The notes under the pieces: generated by a model
Told to the model about the DNA's origin: nothing
The model's database searches: none
The model's input: the letters and a program-made list of their open reading frames with translations, nothing else
Translations under genes and position numbers: made by a program
Shown here: piece after piece, positions 1-7,209 of the stretch
Numbering within the stretch: position 1 is the stretch's first letter
Layout of the letters: every line of letters begins with the position of its first letter
Assembly (NCBI GenBank): GCA_947632525.1
Contig: CANRPQ010000039.1
Coordinates: 1 to 10,722 of the forward strand
Source: an uncultured Clostridia bacterium
GTDB lineage: Bacteria; Bacillota; Clostridia; TANB77; CAG-508
Length of the DNA stretch: 10,722 nucleotides
Direction of reading: 5' to 3'

Positions 1-1440
1 GAATTAGTTTTAGAACATATACCTAAGATAGAATATATGCAATTTAGTAATATTGATAAGTCAAATGTTATACAAAGGGTAAATAACGATGCTACTACAT
101 ATTCTGAATTTTTCAATTCTCAAATAAATCTATTTTTTGATACGATTTTTATTATTATATTTGCAGTAGCACAAACTTTACAATTAAATAGTACAGTTGG
201 ATTATTTATAGCCATAATTTGTGGACTAATAGTTGCATTATCTATCTGGTACTTTAAAGCATCAAAGCCATTGGTAGAAGATATTGTAGATAGCAATAGA
301 GAAGTAATAAACAAAACAACAATCGAATTAGAAGAATCTAAAATGTTAAAAATATTTAACAGAAAAGACAAAGAAATTAAAGATTTTTCAGAAATGAATA
401 GTGAATATAAGAAAAAAGAAATAAAACTTGCAAAAATGAAAGTATTATATGGAATAGGTACACATACATTAAGAAATTTCAAAGAGCCATTTATATTATT
501 ATGGGGTGGAATACTTGTTGTACAAGGGAAAATGACACTTGCTACTATATCGATTTTACTTACATATGCAACTAAAATCTTGGAATATGTATATAATTCA
601 GTTGATAAGTTAAAGTCTATAAATGAATTTATTGTTGCGTATAAAAAATTATCAAATTTAATTAATTTAAATGAAGACATAGAAGAAAATCCAGATGTAG
701 AATTAGATGGAGATATTATTTTCAAAAATGTAAATATAAAATTAAACGAGAATATTATATTAGAAAACTTAAATTTTATTATTAACAAAAATGAGAATGT
801 GGCAATTATAGGAGATAATGGCTCAGGAAAAACAGTTATTTCAAAAACTTTAATTGGTTTTTATGATTATACTGGAGATATATACATTGGAAAAAACAAT
901 ATAAAACATGTTAGCAAAAAATGCTTAAGAGATTATATAGGAGTTGTTCTTCAAGATACATATTTGTTTACAGATACAATAAAAGATAATATTAATATTA
1001 CTAATCCACTTATACAAAATGAAGAAATAATAGAGGCTTGCAAATTAGCAGATATATATGAGGATATAAAAGGATTTGACAGAACAATAGAATATAAGAT
1101 AGGAAAAGGTGGAAACAACATTTCTGGTGGACAAAAGCAAAGAATTGCAATAGCAAGGGCTTTTGTAAAGCAAAACAGTTTCATAGTTTTTGATGATTCT
1201 TTATCGAAACTTGATACTAGAACAAAACTAAACATATTAAACAATATTATAAAAATGAAAATAGGTGCAATAATAATTTCACATGATGTAGAAATAGTAA
1301 AGAAATGTGATAAGGTATTATTTATAAATGATAAAACTATTGAAGTGGGAAAGCATGAAGATTTGATGAACTCAAATAAATTTTATAAACAAATTATAGA
1401 AATAAGTAAAAATAAAATAATAGAAGATGAGGAATTTTAA
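1..1440 (+). CDS. ABC exporter half-transporter (membrane domain + ATPase), 5' end cut by window
   Basis: This is a fused membrane-ATPase half of an ABC exporter. The frame is open to the window edge: 12 codons precede the first ATG at 37, so that ATG is internal and roughly the first 100 residues are missing. Counting from that ATG, hydrophobic segments lie near residues 32-50, 53-73 and 152-186. The ATPase follows: Walker A GDNGSGKT (259-266), Q-loop Gln306, signature ISGGQ (362-366), Walker B ending FDD (386-387) and switch His416. The residue after the Walker B Asp is Asp387, where a canonical ATPase has the catalytic Glu. The aromatic A-loop residue also seems absent. Both are typical of the degenerate subunit of heterodimeric exporters (TM287/288, BmrC/BmrD). 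The next gene starts 3 nt downstream, so the two are surely co-transcribed partners. The substrate (drug, lipid or peptide) cannot be told. Confidence 0.93.
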   Translation, partial: ELVLEHIPKIEYMQFSNIDKSNVIQRVNNDATTYSEFFNSQINLFFDTIFIIIFAVAQTLQLNSTVGLFIAIICGLIVALSIWYFKASKPLVEDIVDSNREVINKTTIELEESKMLKIFNRKDKEIKDFSEMNSEYKKKEIKLAKMKVLYGIGTHTLRNFKEPFILLWGGILVVQGKMTLATISILLTYATKILEYVYNSVDKLKSINEFIVAYKKLSNLINLNEDIEENPDVELDGDIIFKNVNIKLNENIILENLNFIINKNENVAIIGDNGSGKTVISKTLIGFYDYTGDIYIGKNNIKHVSKKCLRDYIGVVLQDTYLFTDTIKDNINITNPLIQNEEIIEACKLADIYEDIKGFDRTIEYKIGKGGNNISGGQKQRIAIARAFVKQNSFIVFDDSLSKLDTRTKLNILNNIIKMKIGAIIISHDVEIVKKCDKVLFINDKTIEVGKHEDLMNSNKFYKQIIEISKNKIIEDEEF

Positions 1441-1443
1441 GTA

Positions 1444-3133
1444 ATGTTAAAGGAAATTATTAATAATTACAAGAAACAATCAATTAAAGTAGCAATTCGG
1501 TTGGTTTATAACAAGTATAATGGTAGTAGTTTTTATTGCATTTACAATTGTTATGGTAGAGTATGCAATTCCAAGTAAAAACATTAAATTGATAATTGTA
1601 TTAGGCATAACTTATTTTGGAGTTAATATTTTACGTTCTATTGTTACATTTTTTGAAGATTTTAATGATGAAGGACTTCAAAAGGAGTTAGAAGCAGATT
1701 ATAGAGAAAAGATTTATATAAAGCTACAGAAAACAACACAAAGTGAAATAGATAAAATAAAAGTTGGTGAAATACTAGAAAATATAATAAATGATACTAA
1801 AGAATTTGCAAGATGGTATGGTACTGGTATATGTAGATCCTACTTTGCAGGAATTGTAAGATTAGTGGGAACATTGCTTGTACTTATGTATTTAGATATA
1901 CCAATAGTTACAATAACATTTTTTATTTATTTATTTGGTTTTTTCATAACATATATATTTAACAAAAAGTCAGTTGAATATACAAAATTAAAAAGAGAAG
2001 CAAATGCTAAAATCTTAAATTGGTCAAATGAACAAGTTCAAGGATACTCAACTATAAAATCATTAGAAATTGAACATGAGAGAATGTTACAAGTAAAAGG
2101 ATTAATATCAAAATATGAAAAAACTGTTAACAAATTAGAAAAAAATATTAGAACATATACTTGTATATATGATTTTATAGTATCATTTGTTGGGGTTATA
2201 AATATATTACTTGGCTCAATAGGAGTTGAACAAGGTGCCATCACATATGGTGCTATGATAATTCTTGCACGATATATATCTTCGCCAGAAACATATGCAA
2301 AATGGGTAATAGAAGGATTTCAAATTAGAAATATTGGAAAAATTTCATATGAGAGAATGAATAGTATTCTACAAAAGGAAGAGGAAAATATAGATAAAGG
2401 AATAGAATTAGAAAATGTAAATAGTATACAATTTGAAAATATTAGTTTTTCATATAATAATGAGAAAAATGTTTTAAACGATATATCATTTAATGTAAAT
2501 AAAAATGAAAGTATTGCGTTAATTGGAAGAACAGGTAGTGGAAAGACAAGCTTGGTAAATTTAATTTGTAGATTTTATGACTTAGAAGAAGGAACTATCA
2601 AAATAAATGGAAAAGATTATAAAGAATATAGTATAAAAAGTTTAAGAGATAAAATTGGCTATATTATGCAAAAAGTTGTAATATTTGATGGAACAATATT
2701 AGAAAATATAAACTATGCAAATAAAGATATTTCAAAAGATAAAATTATTGAAATATGTAAGAAATTAAATTTACATGACAAAATAATGTCATTAAAAGAT
2801 GGATATGAAACAAAAATTTCTAGCGATACAGATATTTTTTCAGCAGGAGAAAAGCAACTGTTAAATTTTACTAGAGTAATGGTGGAAAACCCAGAAATTA
2901 TAATACTTGATGAAGCTACAGCATCACTCTCATATAAATCTGAAATGATGGTTAGAAAAGCAATTGAGGAGATAACAAGAGGAAAGATAAGTTTTATCAT
3001 TGCACATAGACTATCAACAATAAAAAAATGTGATAAAATATTACTTATGAAAGATGGAAAAATAATTGAAGAAGGAAATCATGATGAGCTTATTCATAAA
3101 CAAGGAGAATATTATGAATTAGTTAATAGTTAA
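1444..3133 (+). CDS. ABC exporter half-transporter, partner subunit; +1 frameshift near codon 19
   Basis: This is the second half of the exporter pair. The natural start is ATG 1444: GAGG at 1429-1432 is suitably spaced and lies in the end of the previous gene. That frame gives 18 plausible residues, MLKEIINNYKKQSIKVAI, then stops at 1576. The long frame opens only after TAG 1490-1492, and its first ATG (1520) has no SD and sits inside the first membrane helix. Skipping one base near 1498 joins the frames into about 562 residues, a normal half-transporter length. Counting from ATG 1520, the motifs are A-loop Tyr312, Walker A GRTGSGKT (336-343), Q-loop Gln384, signature FSAGE (440-444), Walker B ILDEA with catalytic Glu465 and switch His496. 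The signature deviates from LSGGQ, while the catalytic Glu is present, the complement of the upstream subunit. The D-loop Asp is also replaced (ASLS). The shift may be an error, a mutation or recoding. A terminator follows directly. Confidence 0.85.
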
Positions 3134-3140
3134 AATTGAA

Positions 3141-3171
3141 AAAACTATTCTCAAAAGAGAGTAGTTTTTTT
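3141..3171 (+). terminator. Rho-independent terminator of the ABC exporter operon
   Basis: The 12-bp stem AAAACTATTCTC / GAGAGTAGTTTT has one T-G wobble and an AAAA loop, and it runs into a T tract. It begins 7 nt after the stop codon of the second ABC gene. Confidence 0.9.
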
Positions 3172-3258
3172 ATGAATATATATTAATAAAACTAAATAGA
3201 AAAAATTCTTCAACAAAAACTACATTCTGAACTTTTTTCTTCCGTCCCTAAAAGTTTA

Positions 3259-3287
3259 TCATAATACAAACCCCTATTGAATACAAT
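3259..3287 (+). promoter_or_regulatory. Sigma-E-type promoter of spoIIID
   Basis: TCATAAT (3259-3265), 14 nt, then AATACAAT (3280-3287). Against the Bacillus sigma-E consensus KMATATT-N14-CATACAHT this is 6/7 and 7/8 with the exact spacing. Transcription would start near 3294, a short distance before the SD of spoIIID. Bacillus spoIIID is known to be sigma-E dependent, so position and biology agree. The assignment is by eye. Confidence 0.72.
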
Positions 3288-3321
3288 GTAGAAAACAGCG
3301 TATTTTAAGGGGGTTTTTCAT

Positions 3322-3591
3322 TTGGAAAGAAACAGTTCTATAGAAGAAAGAGCAGTAAATTTAGCACACTATATTATAGATAGTAAAGATACTGTTCGAG
3401 GAGCAGCAAAAAAATTTGGAGTAAGCAAAAGCACTGTACATAAAGATGTTAGTGAAAGACTACTTAAGATAAATCCTATTTTAGCACATGATGTACGAAA
3501 AATATTAAATGAAAACAAAGCAGAAAGACATATTAGGGGAGGAATGGCTACAAAAATGAAATATAGTCATCACGATAAACAAGCTATTTAG
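3322..3591 (+). CDS. spoIIID: SpoIIID, mother-cell sporulation transcription factor
   Basis: SpoIIID is a small DNA-binding protein that activates and represses mother-cell genes between the sigma-E and sigma-K stages. The 89-residue product matches remembered Bacillus SpoIIID (93 aa) along most of its length. The helix-turn-helix spans about residues 23-45, with the highly conserved recognition segment FGVSKSTVHKD (32-42). The basic C-terminal region includes RHIRGG at 69-74. The start is TTG 3322: TAAGGGGG (3306-3313) lies 8 nt upstream and the family N terminus fits. An adjacent sigma-E-like promoter precedes it and a bidirectional hairpin terminator follows. It appears to be monocistronic. 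Identification is secure from sequence similarity. In Clostridia the same factor usually controls sigK and coat genes, which is inference here. Confidence 0.97.
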   Translation: MERNSSIEERAVNLAHYIIDSKDTVRGAAKKFGVSKSTVHKDVSERLLKINPILAHDVRKILNENKAERHIRGGMATKMKYSHHDKQAI

Positions 3592-3674
3592 GAGAAGTAA
3601 TAAATATAAACTTATCATATATTAATAAAACTTTAAACCACATATACTAAGGAAAACTAACCTTAATATATAAC

Positions 3675-3703
3675 AAAACCTGTTACTTTTGGTAACAGGT
3701 TTT
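3675..3703. terminator. Bidirectional terminator between spoIIID and the convergent zinc-ribbon gene
   Basis: A perfect 12-bp stem, AAAACCTGTTAC / GTAACAGGTTTT, with a 5-nt loop (3687-3691). The A/T ends give a short U run in either direction. It lies between two convergent genes, 83 nt after the spoIIID stop and 13 nt beyond the minus-strand stop. Confidence 0.82.
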
Positions 3704-3716
3704 AAAATTATTTAAA

Positions 3717-3887
3717 TTAGTTATTTTCATTATTGAAATTTCTTCTTTGAGCTTTTCTAGCTTTTCTACATTCTGGGCATCTTTGAGGTTCATTTGTAAA
3801 ACCTTTTTCAGCGTAGAATTGTTGTTCACCTTCTGTGAAAACGAATTCAGCACCACAATCTTTACATACTAAAGTTTTGTCTGCCAT
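3717..3887 (-). CDS. Small zinc-ribbon protein (56 aa)
   Basis: A 56-residue minus-strand gene too short for ordinary ORF lists. The product begins MADKTLVCKDCGAEF and has two CxxC pairs: CKDC at residues 8-11 and CPEC at 37-40. A basic tail follows (RKARKAQRR, 41-49), then an Asn-rich end. Two CxxC knuckles about 25 residues apart indicate one bound Zn ion. It resembles the short 'probable zinc-ribbon' proteins common in Clostridia, whose function is unknown; nucleic-acid binding is plausible from the basic tail but unproven. The start is firm: AAGGAGG (complement of 3895-3901) lies 7 nt upstream. An extended -10 promoter lies about 130 nt upstream, and the gene ends at the terminator shared with spoIIID. 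Confidence 0.9.
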   Translation of the reverse strand: MADKTLVCKDCGAEFVFTEGEQQFYAEKGFTNEPQRCPECRKARKAQRRNFNNENN

Positions 3888-4022
3888 AATATTACCTCCT
3901 TCTCAATTTCTGACATTTAATATTTTTGACACATTGGACCTTTTCAATATCATAATTAAGAAAGGGAATAGTCTATAAAATAATAAATTCATTTAAGCTT
4001 TGCATTTTTCAAAGCCAGACAT

Positions 4023-4051
4023 ATTGTAGCATACAATTTTTGGAAAAACAA
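4023..4051 (-). promoter_or_regulatory. Sigma-A promoter (extended -10) for the zinc-ribbon gene
   Basis: Read on the minus strand: TTGTTT (4046-4051), 17-nt spacer, TACAAT (4023-4028) preceded by TGC (extended -10). Transcription should begin near 4016. That places a 6-bp hairpin, GCTTTG / CAAAGC (3997-4015), at the very 5' end of a leader of about 130 nt. Confidence 0.55.
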
Positions 4052-4080
4052 GTAAAAAATAAAAAATATCTAAATCAAGT

Positions 4081-4108
4081 ACCTTTTTACAAAAAACGAC
4101 ATAAAATA
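4081..4108 (+). promoter_or_regulatory. Sigma-K-like promoter of yabG
   Basis: AC (4081-4082), 17 nt, CATAAAATA (4100-4108). This fits the sigma-K pattern AC-N16/17-CATANNNTA completely. A second near copy follows 18 nt later: AC 4099-4100, CATAAAATG 4118-4126. Bacillus yabG is a sigma-K gene, which supports the call. The pattern is short and AT-rich, so chance matches are possible. Confidence 0.55.
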
Positions 4109-4159
4109 TCATAATCACATAAAATGTGAAGTTCTTTCTATAAGAGAGGATGTTATGAT

Positions 4160-4993
4160 ATGAATAAAATAAAAAAAGGAGATATCGTAGGAAGAATTTC
4201 CTACGGAAAAGATGTTGCGTTTATAGTAGAAAAAATAATAAAAACACATGATAAAAAAGAACTTGCCATTTTAAAAGGATTAACAATTAGAATACAAGCA
4301 GATAGCTATTTGGACGACCTAGAACTAATGAATCCAAAGCAAGTAGAACAACATGTAAGACAGTTAGAAGAAAAAGTGGCAAAAAGAATTCAAAAATATA
4401 CCAAAGTAAAAAATAGTGAAGAATATTACTCTATTCGTGAGAAAATTATAATTTATACAGGTAAAATCCTACATTTAGACGGAGACAGAAAATACGCTGA
4501 AAAATCTAGCAGGTATTATAGAAAAATAGGGTTAAATGCTATTGTCAAAAATATTTCAGAAAGAAAACAACCACTTATAGTTGGTAGTTTATTACAGAGA
4601 TATAAACCAGATATTTTAATAATAACAGGTCATGACGGAATGATACGAAAAGGCACTAAATTTAACGATATCTATAACTATCGAAACTCTAGATATTTTA
4701 TTCAAACAGTTGAAGAAGCAAGAAAGAAAAAGCTAGAAAAAGATTTAGTGATTTTTGCAGGTGCTTGCCAAAGCTATTATGAAGGACTTATGTTAGCAGG
4801 TGCAAATTTCGCATCATCTCCTGCTAGAATACTAATTGATTTTATGGATCCATTAGTAGTAGCTGAAAAAATTGCTATTACTAATAGTGACAAATTTGTT
4901 ACAATTAGAGACATAGAGTCAGAATTACGTGATGGACAAAGGGGTGTAAGTGGAATAGGAGCACAAGGAAAAAAGAAAACATTACTAATATAG
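4160..4993 (+). CDS. yabG: YabG, sporulation-specific protease
   Basis: YabG is a mother-cell protease (family U57) that trims spore coat and cortex-associated proteins late in sporulation. The 277-residue product matches remembered Bacillus YabG (about 290 aa) in its main conserved blocks. These are GKILHLDGD (101-109), YKPDILIITGHDG (148-160), the run from IFAGACQS (198-205) to AGANFASSPAR (213-223), and RGVSGIG near the C terminus. His158 and Cys203 sit in the two most conserved motifs and are candidate catalytic residues. The start ATG 4160 follows GAGAGGA (4144-4150) at 9 nt. Upstream sequence matches a sigma-K promoter. Downstream comes veg, an order conserved in Firmicutes. No T-tailed hairpin follows; instead there is a long inverted repeat at 5000-5047. 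Confidence 0.96.
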   Translation: MNKIKKGDIVGRISYGKDVAFIVEKIIKTHDKKELAILKGLTIRIQADSYLDDLELMNPKQVEQHVRQLEEKVAKRIQKYTKVKNSEEYYSIREKIIIYTGKILHLDGDRKYAEKSSRYYRKIGLNAIVKNISERKQPLIVGSLLQRYKPDILIITGHDGMIRKGTKFNDIYNYRNSRYFIQTVEEARKKKLEKDLVIFAGACQSYYEGLMLAGANFASSPARILIDFMDPLVVAEKIAITNSDKFVTIRDIESELRDGQRGVSGIGAQGKKKTLLI

Positions 4994-4999
4994 CATACT

Positions 5000-5047
5000 C
5001 TATTATTACAAACTTGTAACAAAAATGTAACACAATTGTAATAATAG
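5000..5047. repeat. 12-bp perfect inverted repeat after yabG
   Basis: CTATTATTACAA (5000-5011) and TTGTAATAATAG (5036-5047) are exact reverse complements separated by 24 nt. Inside, TTGT (5014-5017) can pair with ACAA (5032-5035), which extends the helix past a 2-nt bulge. No T run follows, so it is not a standard terminator. It lies 7 nt past the yabG stop and may protect the mRNA 3' end or bind a protein; its role is unknown. Confidence 0.6.
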
Positions 5048-5112
5048 CAAAACAAATGCTGAAAATGCTTGAAAATACTAAGTTGTAAGGTATCGACTTA
5101 AATAAACCGCTT

Positions 5113-5141
5113 TTGACAATTTGCGACTCAAATGATATAAT
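5113..5141 (+). promoter_or_regulatory. Consensus sigma-A promoter of veg
   Basis: TTGACA (5113-5118), 17 nt, TATAAT (5136-5141), with TGA before the -10 giving an extended element. All twelve hexamer bases match consensus. The Bacillus veg promoter is classically one of the strongest sigma-A promoters, so this conservation supports both calls. Transcription would begin near 5148, leaving a leader of about 22 nt. Confidence 0.92.
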
Positions 5142-5170
5142 TTGCCTATCTTAAAGAAGTAGGTGATGAC

Positions 5171-5470
5171 ATGATTTGCCCAAATGATATTACTAGTTTA
5201 AAAACAGACATTAACGAAAAAATAGGACAAAAGATAATTGTCAAAGGTTCACTTGGAAGATGCAAGTCCTTTGAAAAAGAAGCTACAATAGAAAAAACAT
5301 ATCCTAATATTTTTGTAATTAAATATGAGGAAGAAAATCGTAATGTTACCTATAGCTATACAGATGTTCTTACAAGAACTGTTGAAGTAGATGTTTTTGA
5401 CGGAAATGGGTATAGCCCACTAATTCCACCGGTAGCAGACATGAAAAAAACAAAGAAAGTACTTGTATAA
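5171..5470 (+). CDS. veg: Veg protein, small biofilm-associated regulator family
   Basis: Veg is a small, abundant Firmicutes protein; in Bacillus subtilis it stimulates biofilm formation by acting against the SinR system. The 99-residue product aligns with remembered Bacillus Veg (86 aa). Shared features are the N-terminal amphipathic segment, the basic GRCKSFEKEATIEKTYPNIF region (29-48), and the VTYSYTDVLTRTVEV block (59-73). The C-terminal tail, which ends KKTKKVLV, is longer than in Bacillus. AGGTGA (5161-5166) provides the SD for ATG 5171. The gene has its own consensus promoter and tandem terminators downstream, so it is monocistronic. Whether it acts on biofilm here is unknown, since many Clostridia have veg without a sin operon. 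Confidence 0.93.
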   Translation: MICPNDITSLKTDINEKIGQKIIVKGSLGRCKSFEKEATIEKTYPNIFVIKYEEENRNVTYSYTDVLTRTVEVDVFDGNGYSPLIPPVADMKKTKKVLV

Positions 5471-5546
5471 TTAAGAAACTAAAGATAACTATATAAAAAA
5501 CCAAAGAATAAATTATGCAAAAGATAAAACTTTAGCAAGTATATAT

Positions 5547-5577
5547 AAACTCATACTTAATAAGTATGAGTTTTTTT
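5547..5577 (+). terminator. Rho-independent terminator 1 after veg
   Basis: The stem AAACTCATACT / AGTATGAGTTT (11 bp) with a TAATA loop is followed directly by a T tract. It lies 77 nt after the veg stop. Confidence 0.9.
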
Positions 5578-5587
5578 AATGATAATT

Positions 5588-5618
5588 AAAAAAATTCCTA
5601 TTTTTAGGAATTTTTTTT
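5588..5618 (+). terminator. Rho-independent terminator 2 after veg
   Basis: The stem AAAAAATTCCTA / TAGGAATTTTTT with a TTTT loop ends in an eight-T run. It is only 10 nt beyond terminator 1, so the strong veg promoter is doubly insulated from sipL. Alternatively it could form part of a sipL leader. Confidence 0.8.
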
Positions 5619-5670
5619 AGTCTTGTCAATATATATAAATAGAGATTATAAAATATAAGGAGGGAAAAAT

Positions 5671-7209
5671 ATGTCAATAGAGACCGCAAAAGACAGCTTG
5701 GTATTAAATCAAATTATTGACCAAAAAACAGATACCATTTTCGTAGAAGAGGATTGCATTGTTCCAGACATAAAACCTGATATTTTAAATGTTATTAGTA
5801 CAAGTGGTATAGTATGCATTTATAAAAAAGAAATTTTAGATGGTAAAATTCGTTTAGATGGTTGTATCAACACATATATAATGTACTTAGCTGATACACA
5901 AGATGAAAATGCAGTACGAGGATTAAATACAAACTTAGACTTTACACAAATAATTGATATGGAAAAAGCAAACAGCAATATGACATTAAATACTAACTTA
6001 GTATTAAAAGGATTAGATTGCAAAGTACTAAATGGTAGAAAAATTCATGTAAAGGCAATTTTAGACATAGAAGCAAAAATTTCTTCAAATGAAACAGTAG
6101 AGTATGTTAGAAATATTGAAAATTTAAAGGATGTGCAGTTATTGAATCGAGATTTTCATATCAACTCACTTATAGGAAATGGAACTACAAAAGTGTATGC
6201 GAAAGATACTTTTGCTATAGACCAAGCAGATAATTTAGTTGAAGTAATGAAAACAAGCCTTAAAATAACTAATAAAGATACCAAAATTAGCTATAATAAA
6301 GTCTTAATTAAAGCAGACTTAGAAACTAAAATACTATATTTAACAGAAGATAACAGAATTAATGTAGTGGAAGGAAAAATTCCAATTATGGGATTTATAG
6401 ACCTGCCAAATATTAGTGAGGAACATACTTGTGATGTAAAATATGAAATTAAAAATCTAATTATAAAACCGAATAACGTAGAAGAACATTCTATTTATGT
6501 TGAAGTTGAAATTGAAGCATTTTGTGAAGCATATGAAAACAAAGAGCTCAACATAATACAAGACTTATACAGTCCAACTACTAACTTACAATTTTCACAA
6601 AAGAGGGTAAAAGTAATTGGACAGAAAAATAGTAGACAGCAAGTATGCAATATTCGTGAAAAGGAAATGTTACCTGAGATAGGACCACGTAAAATCTATG
6701 ATGTAGAAGTATACCCAATTATCGAAAAGCAAAATGTTTTAAATGGTCGTATTCTTTATGAAGGAGAAGTAGAGCTTAACTTTATATATGCTTCAGCCCA
6801 AACAAATGGAATTGAAACAAAGCAAATTAGTATTCCTTTTAATTTTTCTATGGATTTTGAGGGAATAAAACCAGATATGACTGTTGATACCATTATAGAA
6901 ATAAGTATGCAAGATTTTGTAGTAATGCCAGATGAAAGCATTGACATTAAAGTAGACTTAACATTTACTGCAATTAGTTCTAGTGATAGCAGTCTATCAA
7001 TAATAGATGATGTAAAAGAAAATGAAGAAAATAGAAGTTCTTGCCCATATAGCATGGTAATATACTTTACAAAACCAGGAGACACTTTATGGAAAATAGC
7101 TAAGAAATTTGGAAGTACTGTAGAAGATATTAGTAGGGTAAATGGGATAGAAGATGCAAACAATCTGCAAGTAGGAAGACAATTATTTATTCCTAGATAT
7201 CATGGATGA
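5671..7209 (+). CDS. sipL: SipL-type spore coat morphogenetic protein (SPOCS repeats + LysM)
   Basis: In C. difficile, SipL binds SpoIVA through its C-terminal LysM domain and localises the coat around the forespore. This 512-residue product has the same plan. There are three SPOCS (DUF3794)-like repeats, about residues 30-140, 185-290 and 335-440. Each has a hydrophobic/charged core leading to a strand of the type KIRLDGCINTYIMYLAD (59-75) or RILYEGEVELNFIYAS (360-375). A short Glu/Asn/Ser linker follows, then a LysM domain at about 464-508 with PGDTLWKIAKKFG (469-481) and LFIP near the end. Length and the position two genes after yabG match the C. difficile locus. The start ATG 5671 has AAGGAGG (5657-5663) upstream. 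It overlaps yunB by 8 nt. No clear promoter was found between the veg terminators and the SD. Confidence 0.9.
   Translation: MSIETAKDSLVLNQIIDQKTDTIFVEEDCIVPDIKPDILNVISTSGIVCIYKKEILDGKIRLDGCINTYIMYLADTQDENAVRGLNTNLDFTQIIDMEKANSNMTLNTNLVLKGLDCKVLNGRKIHVKAILDIEAKISSNETVEYVRNIENLKDVQLLNRDFHINSLIGNGTTKVYAKDTFAIDQADNLVEVMKTSLKITNKDTKISYNKVLIKADLETKILYLTEDNRINVVEGKIPIMGFIDLPNISEEHTCDVKYEIKNLIIKPNNVEEHSIYVEVEIEAFCEAYENKELNIIQDLYSPTTNLQFSQKRVKVIGQKNSRQQVCNIREKEMLPEIGPRKIYDVEVYPIIEKQNVLNGRILYEGEVELNFIYASAQTNGIETKQISIPFNFSMDFEGIKPDMTVDTIIEISMQDFVVMPDESIDIKVDLTFTAISSSDSSLSIIDDVKENEENRSSCPYSMVIYFTKPGDTLWKIAKKFGSTVEDISRVNGIEDANNLQVGRQLFIPRYHG

Noticed and set aside
120..788. Long minus-strand frame antisense to the first ABC gene, and similar antisense frames elsewhere
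   Set aside because: They mirror strong coding signals on the other strand, lack SD sites and have low-complexity hydrophobic translations.
1520..3133. ATG 1520 as the true start of the second ABC gene
   Set aside because: It has no SD, lies within the first hydrophobic helix, and a better start with SD exists at 1444 in the adjacent frame.
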